In this document: positions 38,768 to 47,662 of the stretch, in pieces
How the letters are laid out: every line of letters starts with the position of its first letter
Position numbering within the stretch: position 1 is the first letter of the stretch
DNA from: Massilia sp. UMI-21
GTDB taxonomy: Bacteria; Pseudomonadota; Gammaproteobacteria; Burkholderiales; Burkholderiaceae_D
DNA length: 64,000 bases
Assembly: GCA_015277795.1 (NCBI GenBank)
Contig: CP063848.1
Span: 3,720,001-3,784,000 of the forward strand
Reading direction: 5' to 3'
The notes under the pieces: model-generated
Database searches by the model: none
What the model saw: only the letters and a program-made list of their open reading frames with translations
What the model was told of the DNA's origin: nothing
Position numbers and translations under genes: made by a program

Positions 38768-39820
38768 CTATGCCAGGCTCGCCAGCGCCTGCGCGATGCC
38801 GGGATAGCGAAACACGAACCCTTCCCGTTCCAGGCGGCGCGGCGCCACCCGCTGCCCTTCGAGCAAGAGGTCGGCCTGCTCGCCCAGCGCCAGCCGCATC
38901 GGCCAGGCCGGCGTCGGGATGAAGCTGGGGCGACGCCAGAGGCGCGCGGCGGTCCGGCTGAATTGCGCCTGCGTCACCGATTCCGGCGCCGTGAAATTGC
39001 TCGCGCCGACAGCGCCCGGCGCCGGATGATCGAGCGCCTGGCGCCAGCGGTGCGCCATGCCGCGCACCGCATCGTCGACGTGGATCCATGACAGCCACTG
39101 CCGTCCGCCGCCCAGGCTGCCGCCCAGGCCGAGCAGGATCGGCAGCAGCATCGCCGGCAGCGCCCCGCCGGTGCCGAGGACCAGGCCGAAGCGCATGCAT
39201 TCCACCTGCACGCCGTATTGCGCGGCCGCGGCCGCTGCCGCTTCCCATTCGCGGCACAAGTCCGACATGAAGATCGCCTGCGGCGGCGCGGTTTCGTCGA
39301 GCATGGTGTCGTCGCCGATCCGCTGGATGCCGTAGTAGCCGATCGCCGAGGCGTTCAGCAGCAGGAAGGGTTTCTGCCGCGCGCGCGCGATCCAGGCGAC
39401 CAGCCGGCGCGTCAGCTCGATCCGGCTGCGGCGCAGGGCCGCCTTGCGCGCCGCGCTCCAGCGCGGCCCGAGGATGCGGGCGCCGGCCAGGTTGACCACC
39501 ACGTCGACCGCGCAATCCGGCGCCAGCGCCTCCAGCGTGGACACGCAGCGCACCCGGCCGTCGAACAGGCTGGCCGCCGCCTCGGGCCGGCGGCTCAGGG
39601 CGATCACCGCATGGCCGTCGCGCAGCAGTGCGCGCACCAGGTGCTGGCCGATGAAACCGGTGGCGCCGGTGACCAGCACGGTGCGCTGGTCGGGGTCGAA
39701 GGACAGCGCGGGCGCGCCGGGATCGGCAGCTGCGATGCGCGTGCGGCGCATGGCGGCCAGCACGTCGCCCAGGCCGGACAGGCGCTGCCCGCGTGCAGCC
39801 GAATGCCTTGGGGTGCTCAT
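38768..39820 (-). CDS. TIGR01777-type NAD(P)-dependent epimerase
   Basis: 350 residues. An extended SDR with cofactor loop VLVTGATGFIGQHLVRAL at about 48-65, catalytic region LLNASAIGYYG and the DUF1731-type C-terminal domain (LGEQADLLLEGQRVAPRRLEREGFVF). TIGR01777 proteins include YfcH; their substrate is unknown. The start ATG has a clear AAGGAGA site and overlaps the stop of the GbsR-type regulator by 4 nt, so the two form an operon under the regulator's own operator. Confidence 0.88.
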   Translation of the reverse strand: MSTPRHSAARGQRLSGLGDVLAAMRRTRIAAADPGAPALSFDPDQRTVLVTGATGFIGQHLVRALLRDGHAVIALSRRPEAAASLFDGRVRCVSTLEALAPDCAVDVVVNLAGARILGPRWSAARKAALRRSRIELTRRLVAWIARARQKPFLLLNASAIGYYGIQRIGDDTMLDETAPPQAIFMSDLCREWEAAAAAAAQYGVQVECMRFGLVLGTGGALPAMLLPILLGLGGSLGGGRQWLSWIHVDDAVRGMAHRWRQALDHPAPGAVGASNFTAPESVTQAQFSRTAARLWRRPSFIPTPAWPMRLALGEQADLLLEGQRVAPRRLEREGFVFRYPGIAQALASLA

Positions 39821-40356
39821 GGTTTCTCCTTGGAAGGTGGAAGGAAGCGCGCCACCTGGCCGCCCATCCTGAGCATGCGCTGCAGGGTCTGCGGCGGCAG
39901 GTGCTGGAAATCCTGGAAGCTGGCGCTGAGCAGTTCGAGGAAGGCCAGCACGCCCTGCATGCGCGCCAGCGTGGCCGCATCGAGTTCCGCGTCTTCTGCG
40001 CCGTCGATGGCGCATTCGCGCAGCACGCTCAGGGTCGGATCGATCTCGCGCCGCTTGCGCTCTTCCAGGATGACGCGAAAGATGTCCCACACGTCCTGCA
40101 AGGCCTGGAAATGGTCGCGCCGGTCGCCCAGCACATGGCTGACGCGCACCAGCTTCCAGCTCTGCAGCTCCTTGAGGCTGTTGCTGACGTTGGAGCGGGC
40201 CACGCCCAGGGTCTCGACGATGTCGTCGGCGCTCAAGGGGCGCCCGGACAGGTAGAGCAACGCATGGATCTGCGCCACCGTGCGGTTGACGCCCCAGCGG
40301 CTGCCCATCTCTCCCCAGTGCAGGACGAACTTCTGCGCGGTCGGGCTCAGGGTCAT
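39817..40356 (-). CDS. GbsR/MarR-type transcriptional regulator
   Basis: 179 residues. A winged helix-turn-helix (about 15-85: NRTVAQIHALLYLSGRPLSADDIVETLGVARSNVSNSLKEL) is followed by a helical C-terminal region. This is the GbsR subgroup of MarR-like proteins. A perfect palindrome over its own promoter (40368-40387) indicates autorepression. It is the first gene of an operon with the epimerase. The inducer is not visible. Confidence 0.87.
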   Translation of the reverse strand: MTLSPTAQKFVLHWGEMGSRWGVNRTVAQIHALLYLSGRPLSADDIVETLGVARSNVSNSLKELQSWKLVRVSHVLGDRRDHFQALQDVWDIFRVILEERKRREIDPTLSVLRECAIDGAEDAELDAATLARMQGVLAFLELLSASFQDFQHLPPQTLQRMLRMGGQVARFLPPSKEKP

Positions 40357-40367
40357 GACTTTCCTTT

Positions 40368-40387
40368 ATTTCTGTTATTACAGAAAT
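40368..40387. promoter_or_regulatory. Operator of the GbsR-type regulator
   Basis: A perfect 8-bp inverted repeat, ATTTCTGT and ACAGAAAT around TATT, 12 bp before the start codon on the reverse strand. It overlaps the end of the -10 box and the predicted start of transcription. Confidence 0.7.
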
Positions 40388-40414
40388 TAAAGAACAAAAT
40401 CGGCGCCCGGTCAA
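40386..40414 (-). promoter_or_regulatory. Sigma-70 promoter of the GbsR-epimerase operon
   Basis: On the reverse strand TTGACC (40414-40409), 17 bp, TTTAAT (40391-40386). Spacing is ideal and the palindromic operator abuts the -10 box. Confidence 0.6.
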
Positions 40415-40507
40415 GCCTTCCCCGCATGGCATCGGTGCGAAGCCCTGCCTGGCGCCTGCCGGCCGCGCTTCGTTATACTGTCGGCTTCCGACCTTCGCGA
40501 GCCCCAC

Positions 40508-41482
40508 ATGCCCGACACCGCCCTCTCCTACCGTGACGTCGAACTGGCCGCCGAGCGCCTGGCCGGCGCCGCGCACCGCACGCCGGTCCTGAGCTCGACC
40601 ACGGCCAACGCCATGAGCGGCGGCACGCTGTTCTTCAAGTGCGAGAACTACCAGCGCATGGGCGCCTTCAAGTTCCGCGGCGCCTACAACGCCATCGCGA
40701 AATTCGACGACGCCCAGCGCAAGGCCGGCGTGCTGACCTATTCGTCCGGCAACCACGCCCAGGCGATCGCGCTGTCGGCCAGGCTGGCCGGCATCCGGTC
40801 GACCATCATCATGCCGCAGGACGCGCCGGCGCTGAAGGTCAAGGCGACCCGGGAGTACGGCGGCGAAGTCGTCACCTACGACCGCTATCTGGAAAACCGC
40901 GAGGAGATCGGCCGGCGCCTGTCGCAGAAGCGCGGCATGACCCTGATTCCGCCCTACGACCACCCGGACGTGATCGCCGGCCAGGGCACGGCGGCCAAGG
41001 AGTTGTTCGAGGAAGTCGGCCAGCTCGACATCCTGCTGGTGTGCCTGGGCGGCGGTGGCCTGCTGGCCGGCTGCGCGCTGGCGGCGCGCGCGCTGGCGCC
41101 GCATTGCAAGGTGATCGGGGTCGAGCCGGAAGCCGGCAACGACGGCCAGCAATCGCTGCGCAAGGGGGAAATCGTGCACATCGCCGTGCCCCGGACCATC
41201 GCCGACGGCGCCATGGTCACCCATATCGGCGAGCACAATTTCGAGGTGATACGCCGCGCCGTGGACGACATCGTCACCGTCAGCGACGCCCAGCTGGTGC
41301 AGACCATGGCCTTCTTTGCCGAACGCATGAAGATGATCGTCGAGCCGACCGGCTGCCTGGCGGCGGCCGCGGCGCTGCACGGCGTGGTCGATGTGCGGGA
41401 CAAGCGCGTCGGCATCCTGATCAGCGGCGGCAACGTCGACCTGTCGCGCTTTGCCGAGCTGATCCACACCCTCGCGGCCTGA
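40508..41482 (+). CDS. Threo-3-hydroxyaspartate ammonia-lyase / threonine dehydratase-like PLP enzyme
   Basis: 324 residues, fold type II PLP enzyme. The Schiff-base lysine is Lys55 in GAFKFRGAYNA; the phosphate loop is VCLGGGGLLAGCALA; SSGNHAQAIALSA is the substrate loop. There is no C-terminal ACT regulatory domain, so it is not the biosynthetic IlvA. The compact length and sequence match the serine-racemase/threo-3-hydroxyaspartate dehydratase group. These remove water and ammonia from hydroxyamino acids. A TATACT -10-like box lies at 40474-40479. Confidence 0.83.
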   Translation: MPDTALSYRDVELAAERLAGAAHRTPVLSSTTANAMSGGTLFFKCENYQRMGAFKFRGAYNAIAKFDDAQRKAGVLTYSSGNHAQAIALSARLAGIRSTIIMPQDAPALKVKATREYGGEVVTYDRYLENREEIGRRLSQKRGMTLIPPYDHPDVIAGQGTAAKELFEEVGQLDILLVCLGGGGLLAGCALAARALAPHCKVIGVEPEAGNDGQQSLRKGEIVHIAVPRTIADGAMVTHIGEHNFEVIRRAVDDIVTVSDAQLVQTMAFFAERMKMIVEPTGCLAAAAALHGVVDVRDKRVGILISGGNVDLSRFAELIHTLAA

Positions 41483-41602
41483 GGGCGGGCGAGCCCTTTA
41501 GCGCTGAGAGATTCTTGTGCGCAAGCCGCGCACACGTGAAGCAACGAACAGAGCCGTGTCAGACAGACACGGACAATGGAGGCTCAATCAAAGGAGTCGA
41601 CC

Positions 41603-41977
41603 ATGAAGCGTCATCTCTGCCTCAGCATGCTTGCGGCCGCGCTGGCCGGGGCGCCCGCCCACGCCGGCTCGGACATCGTGAAGTGCGTGGACAGCGCCGG
41701 CCATATCACCCTGACCGACCAGCCCTGCGACAGCGGCGCCACCATGGTGCGCGTGGTGACCAGCGCCGTGGACCAGGCCGGCACCCGCGCCGAGCCGCAT
41801 CCACTTGCCGTCGAGCACGGCGCACTGCCGCCGCGCGCGCTACCGCGCCGCCCGGCCGCGCCGCGCGTCAAGGCCAAGCCGCTGATGCGCGACGTCGCCA
41901 CCCTGAAGGCGGCGCATGCGCAGTTCCTGTTGATGGATGCGGGCGCCCGCCAGACTACCCTGGCTACGCTGGATTGA
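41603..41977 (+). CDS. Exported DUF4124 protein
   Basis: 124 residues. A signal peptide (MKRHLCLSMLAAALAGAPAHA) is followed by IVKCVDSAGHITLTDQPCDSG, the short beta unit with two Cys that defines DUF4124, and a basic Pro-rich tail. The function is unknown. The start has a strong AAGGAG site (41591-41596). Its 3' end overlaps the convergent GGDEF-EAL gene by 14 bp. A small hairpin (CCGTGTC/GACACGG, 41554-41572) lies in its leader. Confidence 0.78.
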   Translation: MKRHLCLSMLAAALAGAPAHAGSDIVKCVDSAGHITLTDQPCDSGATMVRVVTSAVDQAGTRAEPHPLAVEHGALPPRALPRRPAAPRVKAKPLMRDVATLKAAHAQFLLMDAGARQTTLATLD

Positions 41978-44951
41978 ACCCGTCCCGGCTGCCCGGGACC
42001 GCGCATTGCAGCTCATGCAGGTGGGTCACGCTGGCCAGGTGCAGCGCCGACGGCGCTTCCAGCGCGCGCAGCACGTCCAGCACCTCGGGATCGGTGATGA
42101 AGTCCGCCGCCGAGCGTGCCTGCAGCAGGCGCTCCGGCGGCTGCGAGCGGGCCACCGCCCAGCCCTGCACATAGTCCACGCCGATTTCCGCCAGCGTCTG
42201 CACGGTGGCGGCGTCTTCCGCCCACTCCGCGATGGTCTTCATGCCGAGGTTGCCCGCCAGGCTGACGATCGCTTCGACGATCGCCACGTTGGCCGGGTGG
42301 GCGTTGATGTTGACGATGAAGTTGCCGTCGATTTTCAGCACGTCGGCCGGCAGTTCCTTCAGGTAGGAGAACGAGGTGTAGCCGGCGCCGAAGTCGTCCA
42401 GCGCCACCTTCACGCCAAAGCTGCGCACCTGGTCGATGAAACGGCGCGTGTTGTCGAGGTCGTGCAGCGCGACGCTTTCGGTAATCTCCAGGCACAGGCG
42501 GCTGGCCACATGCACATAGCGGCCCAGGATATCGAAGGTGTCCTGCACGAAGCGCTCGTCGTTGAGCGAGGCGCCCGACAGGTTCATGCACACGAAACGC
42601 GTATTGCCCAGCTGATCGGCGTGCTCGGCGATCCAGCCCAGGGTGCTGCCCAGCACCCAGCGGTCGATCACGCTCGCGCGCCCGCTCTTCTCGGCGGCGG
42701 AAATCACCGCGCCGGCCGGCACGATGCGGCCGTCCGGCTCGCGCATGCGCAGCAGCACTTCGAAGTTCAGCGATTCGCGCGGACTGCGCAGCGACATGAT
42801 CGGCTGCATCTCGAGCAGCAGGCAATCGGTCGCGTCCGGGCTGGACAGGCGAGCCACCATGTCCAGCTCGGCCGCGCGCTGGCGGAAGGCTTCGGCGCCG
42901 CTCTCGTAGACCACCAGGCCCTCGCCGCTGCCGGTCTTGGCTTCGCGGCAGGCGCGGTCGGCGGTCGAGACCGCATCCTTCATGGCGATCCCCGGGGTGA
43001 CCTCGATCAGGCCGACCGAACCGCGCACATGGAAGGCCTTGTCGCCCACCCGGTATGGGGTATTGCCGAGGCGGTCGACGATGCCGCGGCAGATGATCGA
43101 GGCCAGCGGGATCGCCGTTTCCGGCATCAGGATCACGAACTCGTCGCCGCCCACCCGGCCGATCTGCTGGCCGCCGGCCAGCATGGTGGCCATGCGCTCG
43201 CAGACCTGCTTGAGCACCTCGTCGCCGGCCGCGTGGCCGAACAGGTCGTTGATCAGCTTGAAGCGGTCGAGGTCGACATAGGCCAGGGCCATCGGCTTGC
43301 CGGCGGCCAGCCCCTTGGCGGCCAGCGCGAATTCGCCCTCGATGCCGCGCCGGTTGTAGACCTTGGTCAGCGGATCGTTGTTGGCCATGAACTGCAGCTG
43401 CTCGGTGGCCTTGTGTTTCTCGGTGGTGTCCTGCAGCACGCCCTCGATGCGCGAGCGTGCCAGCGTGGCGCTGACCAGGAAGCGCTGGCTGCCGTCGCGG
43501 CTGGTCAGCTCCATCTCGGCCTCGGCCTTGGCATGAACGCCCTCGTGCAGTTCGGTCCAGGTGCTTTCGGTGAAGAACTGGCGCCATGCGGTGCGCCCGG
43601 GGACGAAGCTGGCGATGCCCAGCATCTTTTGCAGCGCCGGGTTGACGCTCAGGAAGTGGCCATACACGTCGAGCGTGAACAAACCCACCGGCATCGCCTG
43701 GTAGGCATGCTCCAGTTCCTGCTGGGCCGCTTCGCGCTGCTCGGTCTCCACCCGCATCTGTTCCGCCACGGCCAGGGCCGCCAGCAGGCTGGATGCGAGC
43801 GCGGCGGTGACGCTGTTGATGACGCCGAGCAGTTCGCGCATGCCGAGCGCGGCCGAGGCGACTTCGGCGATGGTGGCCAGGAAGCTGACCGCGAACGAGG
43901 CGGCAAACCAGGAGGCGACGCGGTTGCGCGACTCCGCGATAATCTTGAACAGGCCGACCGTCATCACCGAGAAGCAGCATACCGTGATGCCCCACAGCAG
44001 CGGCAGATACATGCCGTATGGCAGGAACATGGCGGCGGCCAGCATCGGCAGGCACAGCCACTGCATGATGCGGAACGGCAGCACGTAGCGCAGCGCCGCG
44101 ATGTTTTCCCGCAACAGCGCCTGGTACAGGGTCAGCGTGGCGATGCCGTACAGGGTGATCGACACCGAACGGCTGCGCAGCAGCCACTCGGACGGAATGG
44201 TCTGGCCCAGCCACTGGATGTCCCAGCCGGCCGACAGCGCGGCCACGCGCAGGTTCAGCACCAGCCAGCCGGCGAACAGCACGTACAGGGGCTGGCGGTT
44301 GATCATGGCGGTGATCAGGATGAACAGGGCCAGCACCACCATGCCGCCGTCGAGCAGGCCGGACTTGCGGTGGTACTGCTCCACCGACAGCGCATACTGC
44401 TCGGCAGGCCATTGCAGCACCGACAGGCGCGCCGGACCGGCAAAGCGCGCGCGGCACAGCAGTTCGGGCGGCAGCGGCGCCAGTTCCAGGGCGAAGCCCG
44501 CTTTCGAGCCGGCGATGAAACCGGTCCCGGTGCTGCGCGTGGCGGCGCCCAGCGGCGCCAGGCTGGCGGCGTCCCAGCAGGCGACGTCGAGCGCGTGGCG
44601 CGAGGGGAATTCGACCACCTGGCTGCCGGCGCGCGGCATCGGTTCGAACAGGAACCAGACCGGGTCTTCGGACAGGTGGGTGTCGTGGCCGGTGCTCAGG
44701 CTCGATGCGCGCACCCGCGCCAGCGCGGCGGCCGGCTCCAGCCCGGCCTCCTGCTGGACCGCGATGTGCATCGACAGCGGCACGTCGCCGACGGCGCGGT
44801 ACTGGTCGTGCCAGAACAGCAGGGCGATCAGCGAGACCAGGCCGATGCCCAATGGAATCAGGTAATACGAAAACAACTTCAACACCCGCTCCACCGCCGC
44901 GTGCGCGGCGCCTGGTAGCGAAGAACGACGATCGGGTGTTGGTGTGGGCAT
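41964..44951 (-). CDS. Membrane GGDEF-EAL protein with 7TMR-DISM sensor
   Basis: 995 residues. One membrane helix at about 20-45, a periplasmic region of about 170 residues resembling 7TMR-DISMED2, then seven membrane segments (about 215-420), a PAS domain (about 440-560), GGDEF (about 565-725) and EAL (about 745-970). The cyclase motif GGDEF is intact without an RxxD inhibition site; the phosphodiesterase motif is EVLLR with downstream VCMNLSGASL, ITESVAL and DDFGAGYTSF conserved. It could make or break cyclic-di-GMP in response to an external ligand. ATG 44951 is chosen; the frame is open to 45041. Confidence 0.9.
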   Translation of the reverse strand: MPTPTPDRRSSLPGAAHAAVERVLKLFSYYLIPLGIGLVSLIALLFWHDQYRAVGDVPLSMHIAVQQEAGLEPAAALARVRASSLSTGHDTHLSEDPVWFLFEPMPRAGSQVVEFPSRHALDVACWDAASLAPLGAATRSTGTGFIAGSKAGFALELAPLPPELLCRARFAGPARLSVLQWPAEQYALSVEQYHRKSGLLDGGMVVLALFILITAMINRQPLYVLFAGWLVLNLRVAALSAGWDIQWLGQTIPSEWLLRSRSVSITLYGIATLTLYQALLRENIAALRYVLPFRIMQWLCLPMLAAAMFLPYGMYLPLLWGITVCCFSVMTVGLFKIIAESRNRVASWFAASFAVSFLATIAEVASAALGMRELLGVINSVTAALASSLLAALAVAEQMRVETEQREAAQQELEHAYQAMPVGLFTLDVYGHFLSVNPALQKMLGIASFVPGRTAWRQFFTESTWTELHEGVHAKAEAEMELTSRDGSQRFLVSATLARSRIEGVLQDTTEKHKATEQLQFMANNDPLTKVYNRRGIEGEFALAAKGLAAGKPMALAYVDLDRFKLINDLFGHAAGDEVLKQVCERMATMLAGGQQIGRVGGDEFVILMPETAIPLASIICRGIVDRLGNTPYRVGDKAFHVRGSVGLIEVTPGIAMKDAVSTADRACREAKTGSGEGLVVYESGAEAFRQRAAELDMVARLSSPDATDCLLLEMQPIMSLRSPRESLNFEVLLRMREPDGRIVPAGAVISAAEKSGRASVIDRWVLGSTLGWIAEHADQLGNTRFVCMNLSGASLNDERFVQDTFDILGRYVHVASRLCLEITESVALHDLDNTRRFIDQVRSFGVKVALDDFGAGYTSFSYLKELPADVLKIDGNFIVNINAHPANVAIVEAIVSLAGNLGMKTIAEWAEDAATVQTLAEIGVDYVQGWAVARSQPPERLLQARSAADFITDPEVLDVLRALEAPSALHLASVTHLHELQCAVPGSRDGFNPA

Positions 44952-45048
44952 AGGCTGAGTCACTGCGACGAATACTACCACCGGAGCCGGGGGCAGCGGC
45001 AAAGCGCAAGGATACAGCTTTAAAGTAATGCCGTCATGCAATATTTGC

Positions 45049-45837
45049 TCAGGCGACGGCCAATTCGCGTCCCTGCAACGCCGGATCCGTCATCTGCGCG
45101 ACAAACGACGCCTTCGCCAGCAGCGGCGGCCGCGCCGGCCCGACATCGATATCCGGATGGTGCGTGTTGAAGAAGAAGTTGAACAGCGGGTGACGCGCGT
45201 CGCGGTAGCGCTGCTCGAAGCTGGCGATCTCGAAGGCCATCACGCGATGCGGGAGGTTGCCCACGTGGCGCAGCGGTACCGGGCCCTGCTCCGGGAACAC
45301 GTCCGCAAACAGCATCTGCTCGTACTGGCGGTCGACCGGCGGGCGGCCGGTGGCCACCGAGTAGTCGATGACATTGTTTTCGCAATACATGAAGCAGGCC
45401 TTGATCAGCGCGACCTTGACCATGCGCCCGACGCGGCCCTCGTCGATGCCGAGGCGGGTCGCTTCGACCAGGCGGCGGCCCTGCAGCCAATCGGGCAGCA
45501 CCACCGACTCCTCGACGCCCAGCGGCCGGTACAGGTTGGTGCGGATGCGGGTGCTGCCCAGCGGCGAGCCGTCCAGCTTCGACTCGGCCAGCAGCACGAT
45601 GGTGTCGTCCTCGTAGTCGGCCGCTTCGGGCAGGGCCAGCGAACGGGCGAAGTCCGGTACGTGGCGGGCATAGGCGGCGTGGCGGATCCTTACCGCCTTG
45701 AGCAGATCGGCCTCGGTTTCCACGCGGCGAATCGTGAACGGCAAGCGCTCGGTGGTACGCCCCGCGACGCGCGTTTCACGGGCGGCGCGTGCCGAGGTAT
45801 CGACGGGGTTGGAGACGACTGGGTCGAACAGCGACAT
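45049..45837 (-). CDS. N-acyl amino acid synthase FeeM-like acyltransferase
   Basis: 262 residues with a GNAT-like fold related to autoinducer synthases. FTIRRVETEADLLKAVRIRHAAYARHVPDF, STRIRTNLYRPLGVEESVVLP and EATRLGIDEGRVGRMVKVALIKACFMYCENN match the FeeM/N-acyl amino acid synthase group. FeeM makes long-chain N-acyl-tyrosine from acyl-ACP. Related acyltransferases also go with PEP-CTERM/exosortase systems, and a PEP-CTERM protein is encoded 14 kb away. The start has an AGGAG site. A 269-bp AT-rich leader precedes it. Confidence 0.8.
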   Translation of the reverse strand: MSLFDPVVSNPVDTSARAARETRVAGRTTERLPFTIRRVETEADLLKAVRIRHAAYARHVPDFARSLALPEAADYEDDTIVLLAESKLDGSPLGSTRIRTNLYRPLGVEESVVLPDWLQGRRLVEATRLGIDEGRVGRMVKVALIKACFMYCENNVIDYSVATGRPPVDRQYEQMLFADVFPEQGPVPLRHVGNLPHRVMAFEIASFEQRYRDARHPLFNFFFNTHHPDIDVGPARPPLLAKASFVAQMTDPALQGRELAVA

Positions 45838-46106
45838 GAGGAAAACTCCTGGATTGGATGAATGAAACAGAACTTGCTCGAATCAAATTATCAATCCTCT
45901 TAGCAACTTTCTAACTGCTGAGATGAAGTGCTTTTGAGCCTCTGTTTGTCCCACAAAACCGCAGGAATATTCTGAAAAATTTGTAATATTCATCCTACAT
46001 GAAAGCACGCTCGTACTTAACAATCTGTTTACACTCGCGCGCTTCCATGTCACAAATGCCGCGCGGATGAGCAGAGCGCTGCGCCGCCCACCGCCCTGCC
46101 CCTCCC
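45838..46106. promoter_or_regulatory. AT-rich intergenic region upstream of the FeeM-like gene
   Basis: 269 bp without a gene, markedly poorer in GC than the rest of the window. On the reverse strand TTAGAA, 16 bp, GATAAT is a possible promoter about 50 bp before the start. TTTGT-CCC-ACAAA (45945-45957) is a small palindrome that partly resembles the PYP operators (TCTGTTTGTCC shared context). Nothing else is recognisable. Confidence 0.4.
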
Positions 46107-46979
46107 CTACATCATGCGCGCCGTGCCCGACACCCGGATCGACGCGCCCGGTTCGGCAGGAATGTCCGCGCCCAGGCGCGAGCGCATGCCCATGTCTTCA
46201 CCCTGCACTACGTCGATGTGGCCGCCATGTGGCCAGCCGAGCGCGCGCAGGTAGCCGGCCAGCGCGGCGGTGCCGGCGCCGGTCGCCGGATCTTCGAGCA
46301 CGCCGCCGGAAGCGAAGGGGTTCCGGGTATGGAACAGCTGAGGAGTCTCCGCCCATGCCAGCACGACCGTCACCACGCCGTAGGCATTCATCAGGCGGCG
46401 CCCGGCATCCAGTTCGTAGGCCATGCGGGCCAGCGCGGCACGGCTGTTCAGGGCCAGCACCAGGTGGTCGGCGCCGCCATGGGCCAGGGCCGGCGGGATA
46501 CGGTCGTCGAGATCGGCGCGGGTGTAGCCGAACAGGGCCAGCGCGGCATCCACCAGCGCATCGGGCGCCGGCGCGCTACGGGTCGGCGGCGACTGCAGGC
46601 TGGCCGCCACGCGTGCGCCGTCCACCCGGCCCTCGACCGAGATCGCGGCCGCATTCAGCGCCAGCCGGTAGCGACCGTCGCCGAAACGACGCGCCAGCGC
46701 GGCCCCCAATGCGATGGTGGCGTGGCCGCAGAAGGGCACTTCGGTTTCGGGCGAAAAATAGCGCACGCGCCAGGAATTGCCGCCGGCGACGGCATCCCCG
46801 TCGCGCTGCGGTGCGGCAAAGACGGTTTCGGAAAAGCCGATGGCGCGGGCCAGCGCCGCCATCTCCGCGGCGGGCGGCAAGGCCTCGCCGATCCATACGC
46901 CGGCCGGGTTGCCGCCGCCGTCGCCATCGGAAAAGGCGGCGATGCGAAGGACGTCTGATTCGGTCACGGATTGCTGCAT
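46107..46979 (-). CDS. PhzF family isomerase/epimerase-like protein
   Basis: 290 residues with the duplicated hot-dog-like PhzF fold. The N-terminal GGNPAGVWIGEALPPAAEMAALARAIGFSETVF carries the catalytic Glu51; RYFSPETEVPFCGHATIALG and EDPATGAGTAALAGYL are the other conserved blocks. PhzF itself isomerises a phenazine precursor; most relatives, including this one, have unknown substrates. No phenazine genes are nearby. Confidence 0.88.
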   Translation of the reverse strand: MQQSVTESDVLRIAAFSDGDGGGNPAGVWIGEALPPAAEMAALARAIGFSETVFAAPQRDGDAVAGGNSWRVRYFSPETEVPFCGHATIALGAALARRFGDGRYRLALNAAAISVEGRVDGARVAASLQSPPTRSAPAPDALVDAALALFGYTRADLDDRIPPALAHGGADHLVLALNSRAALARMAYELDAGRRLMNAYGVVTVVLAWAETPQLFHTRNPFASGGVLEDPATGAGTAALAGYLRALGWPHGGHIDVVQGEDMGMRSRLGADIPAEPGASIRVSGTARMM

Positions 46980-47052
46980 GGCGCTTCCTTTCTTGTGCTT
47001 GAGCGAACGCCATCATAATCCGTGGGCCGGCCGGCCGTAGCCCGGTCCCGCC

Positions 47053-47526
47053 TCAGGGAGCGCCCTGCTGCATGGCGGCGGCCATTTCCTCGGGCGAGAC
47101 GTCGCGGATGTGGGTGGCCATCGACCAGCGGTGGCCGAACGGGTCTTCGACCACCCCGTAGCGGTCGCCCCAGAACATGTCGGCCGGCGCCATGCGCGCG
47201 ATCGCCCCCGCCTCGACCGCGCGCGCGAAGGCGCTGTCGACGTCCGGCAGCGCAAGGTGGATGGTGACCGGGGTGCCGCCCAGCGCCGCGGGGCCGGTGG
47301 TGTCCCAGTCGGGGAATTCGTCGGCCAGCATCAGCATCGAATCGCCGATGCGCACGGCCGCGTGGGCCAGCTTGCCGGCCGGCCCCGGCAGGCGCATGAC
47401 TTCGACCGCGCCGAAGGCGCGCGCGTAGAAGGCGATGGCCTCGGCCGCGCCGGCGCAGGTCAGGTGGGGCGTGATGGTGTGCATGCCGTCTTCGACCGGC
47501 TTGACGGGGGTGGTGCTTGCGTTCAT
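47053..47526 (-). CDS. VOC/glyoxalase superfamily protein (PhnB-like)
   Basis: 157 residues with one full vicinal-oxygen-chelate unit: ITPHLTCAGAAEAIAFYARAFGAVE and YGVVEDPFGHRWSMATHIRDVSPEEM. The layout and C-terminal tail match the PhnB/YdcJ-type VOC proteins. Substrate unknown. The start 47526 is fixed by a GAGGAG site; an open frame continues upstream to 47595. It is divergent from the ArsR-type regulator. Confidence 0.85.
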   Translation of the reverse strand: MNASTTPVKPVEDGMHTITPHLTCAGAAEAIAFYARAFGAVEVMRLPGPAGKLAHAAVRIGDSMLMLADEFPDWDTTGPAALGGTPVTIHLALPDVDSAFARAVEAGAIARMAPADMFWGDRYGVVEDPFGHRWSMATHIRDVSPEEMAAAMQQGAP

Positions 47527-47601
47527 GAAGCGCTCCTCGCTGTTGGACATGCCTACAGACACCCGGCGGCCCGCGATGGTTCGGACTAACCGCATCGGGC
47601 T

Positions 47602-47630
47602 TGACCTGGCCCCGCGACAGGGCTAGTATT
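47602..47630 (+). promoter_or_regulatory. Sigma-70 promoter of the sdpR-sdpI operon
   Basis: TTGACC (47602-47607), 17 bp, TAGTAT (47625-47630). The spacing is ideal. Confidence 0.7.
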
Positions 47631-47646
47631 TAGATATTCATCTAAT
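47631..47646. promoter_or_regulatory. Operator of the ArsR-type autorepressor
   Basis: TTAGAT-ATTC-ATCTAA, a perfect 6-bp inverted repeat directly after the -10 box and over the predicted start of transcription, as expected for autorepression. Confidence 0.65.
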
Positions 47647-47662
47647 TAGAGAGCGATCGAAC

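Noticed and set aside
41937..44918. Forward-strand open frame of 993 codons opposite the GGDEF-EAL gene
   Set aside because: It is an antisense shadow in GC-rich DNA: composition is dominated by Arg, Gln, Ala and His with no domain, and the opposite strand encodes clear DISM, GGDEF and EAL motifs.
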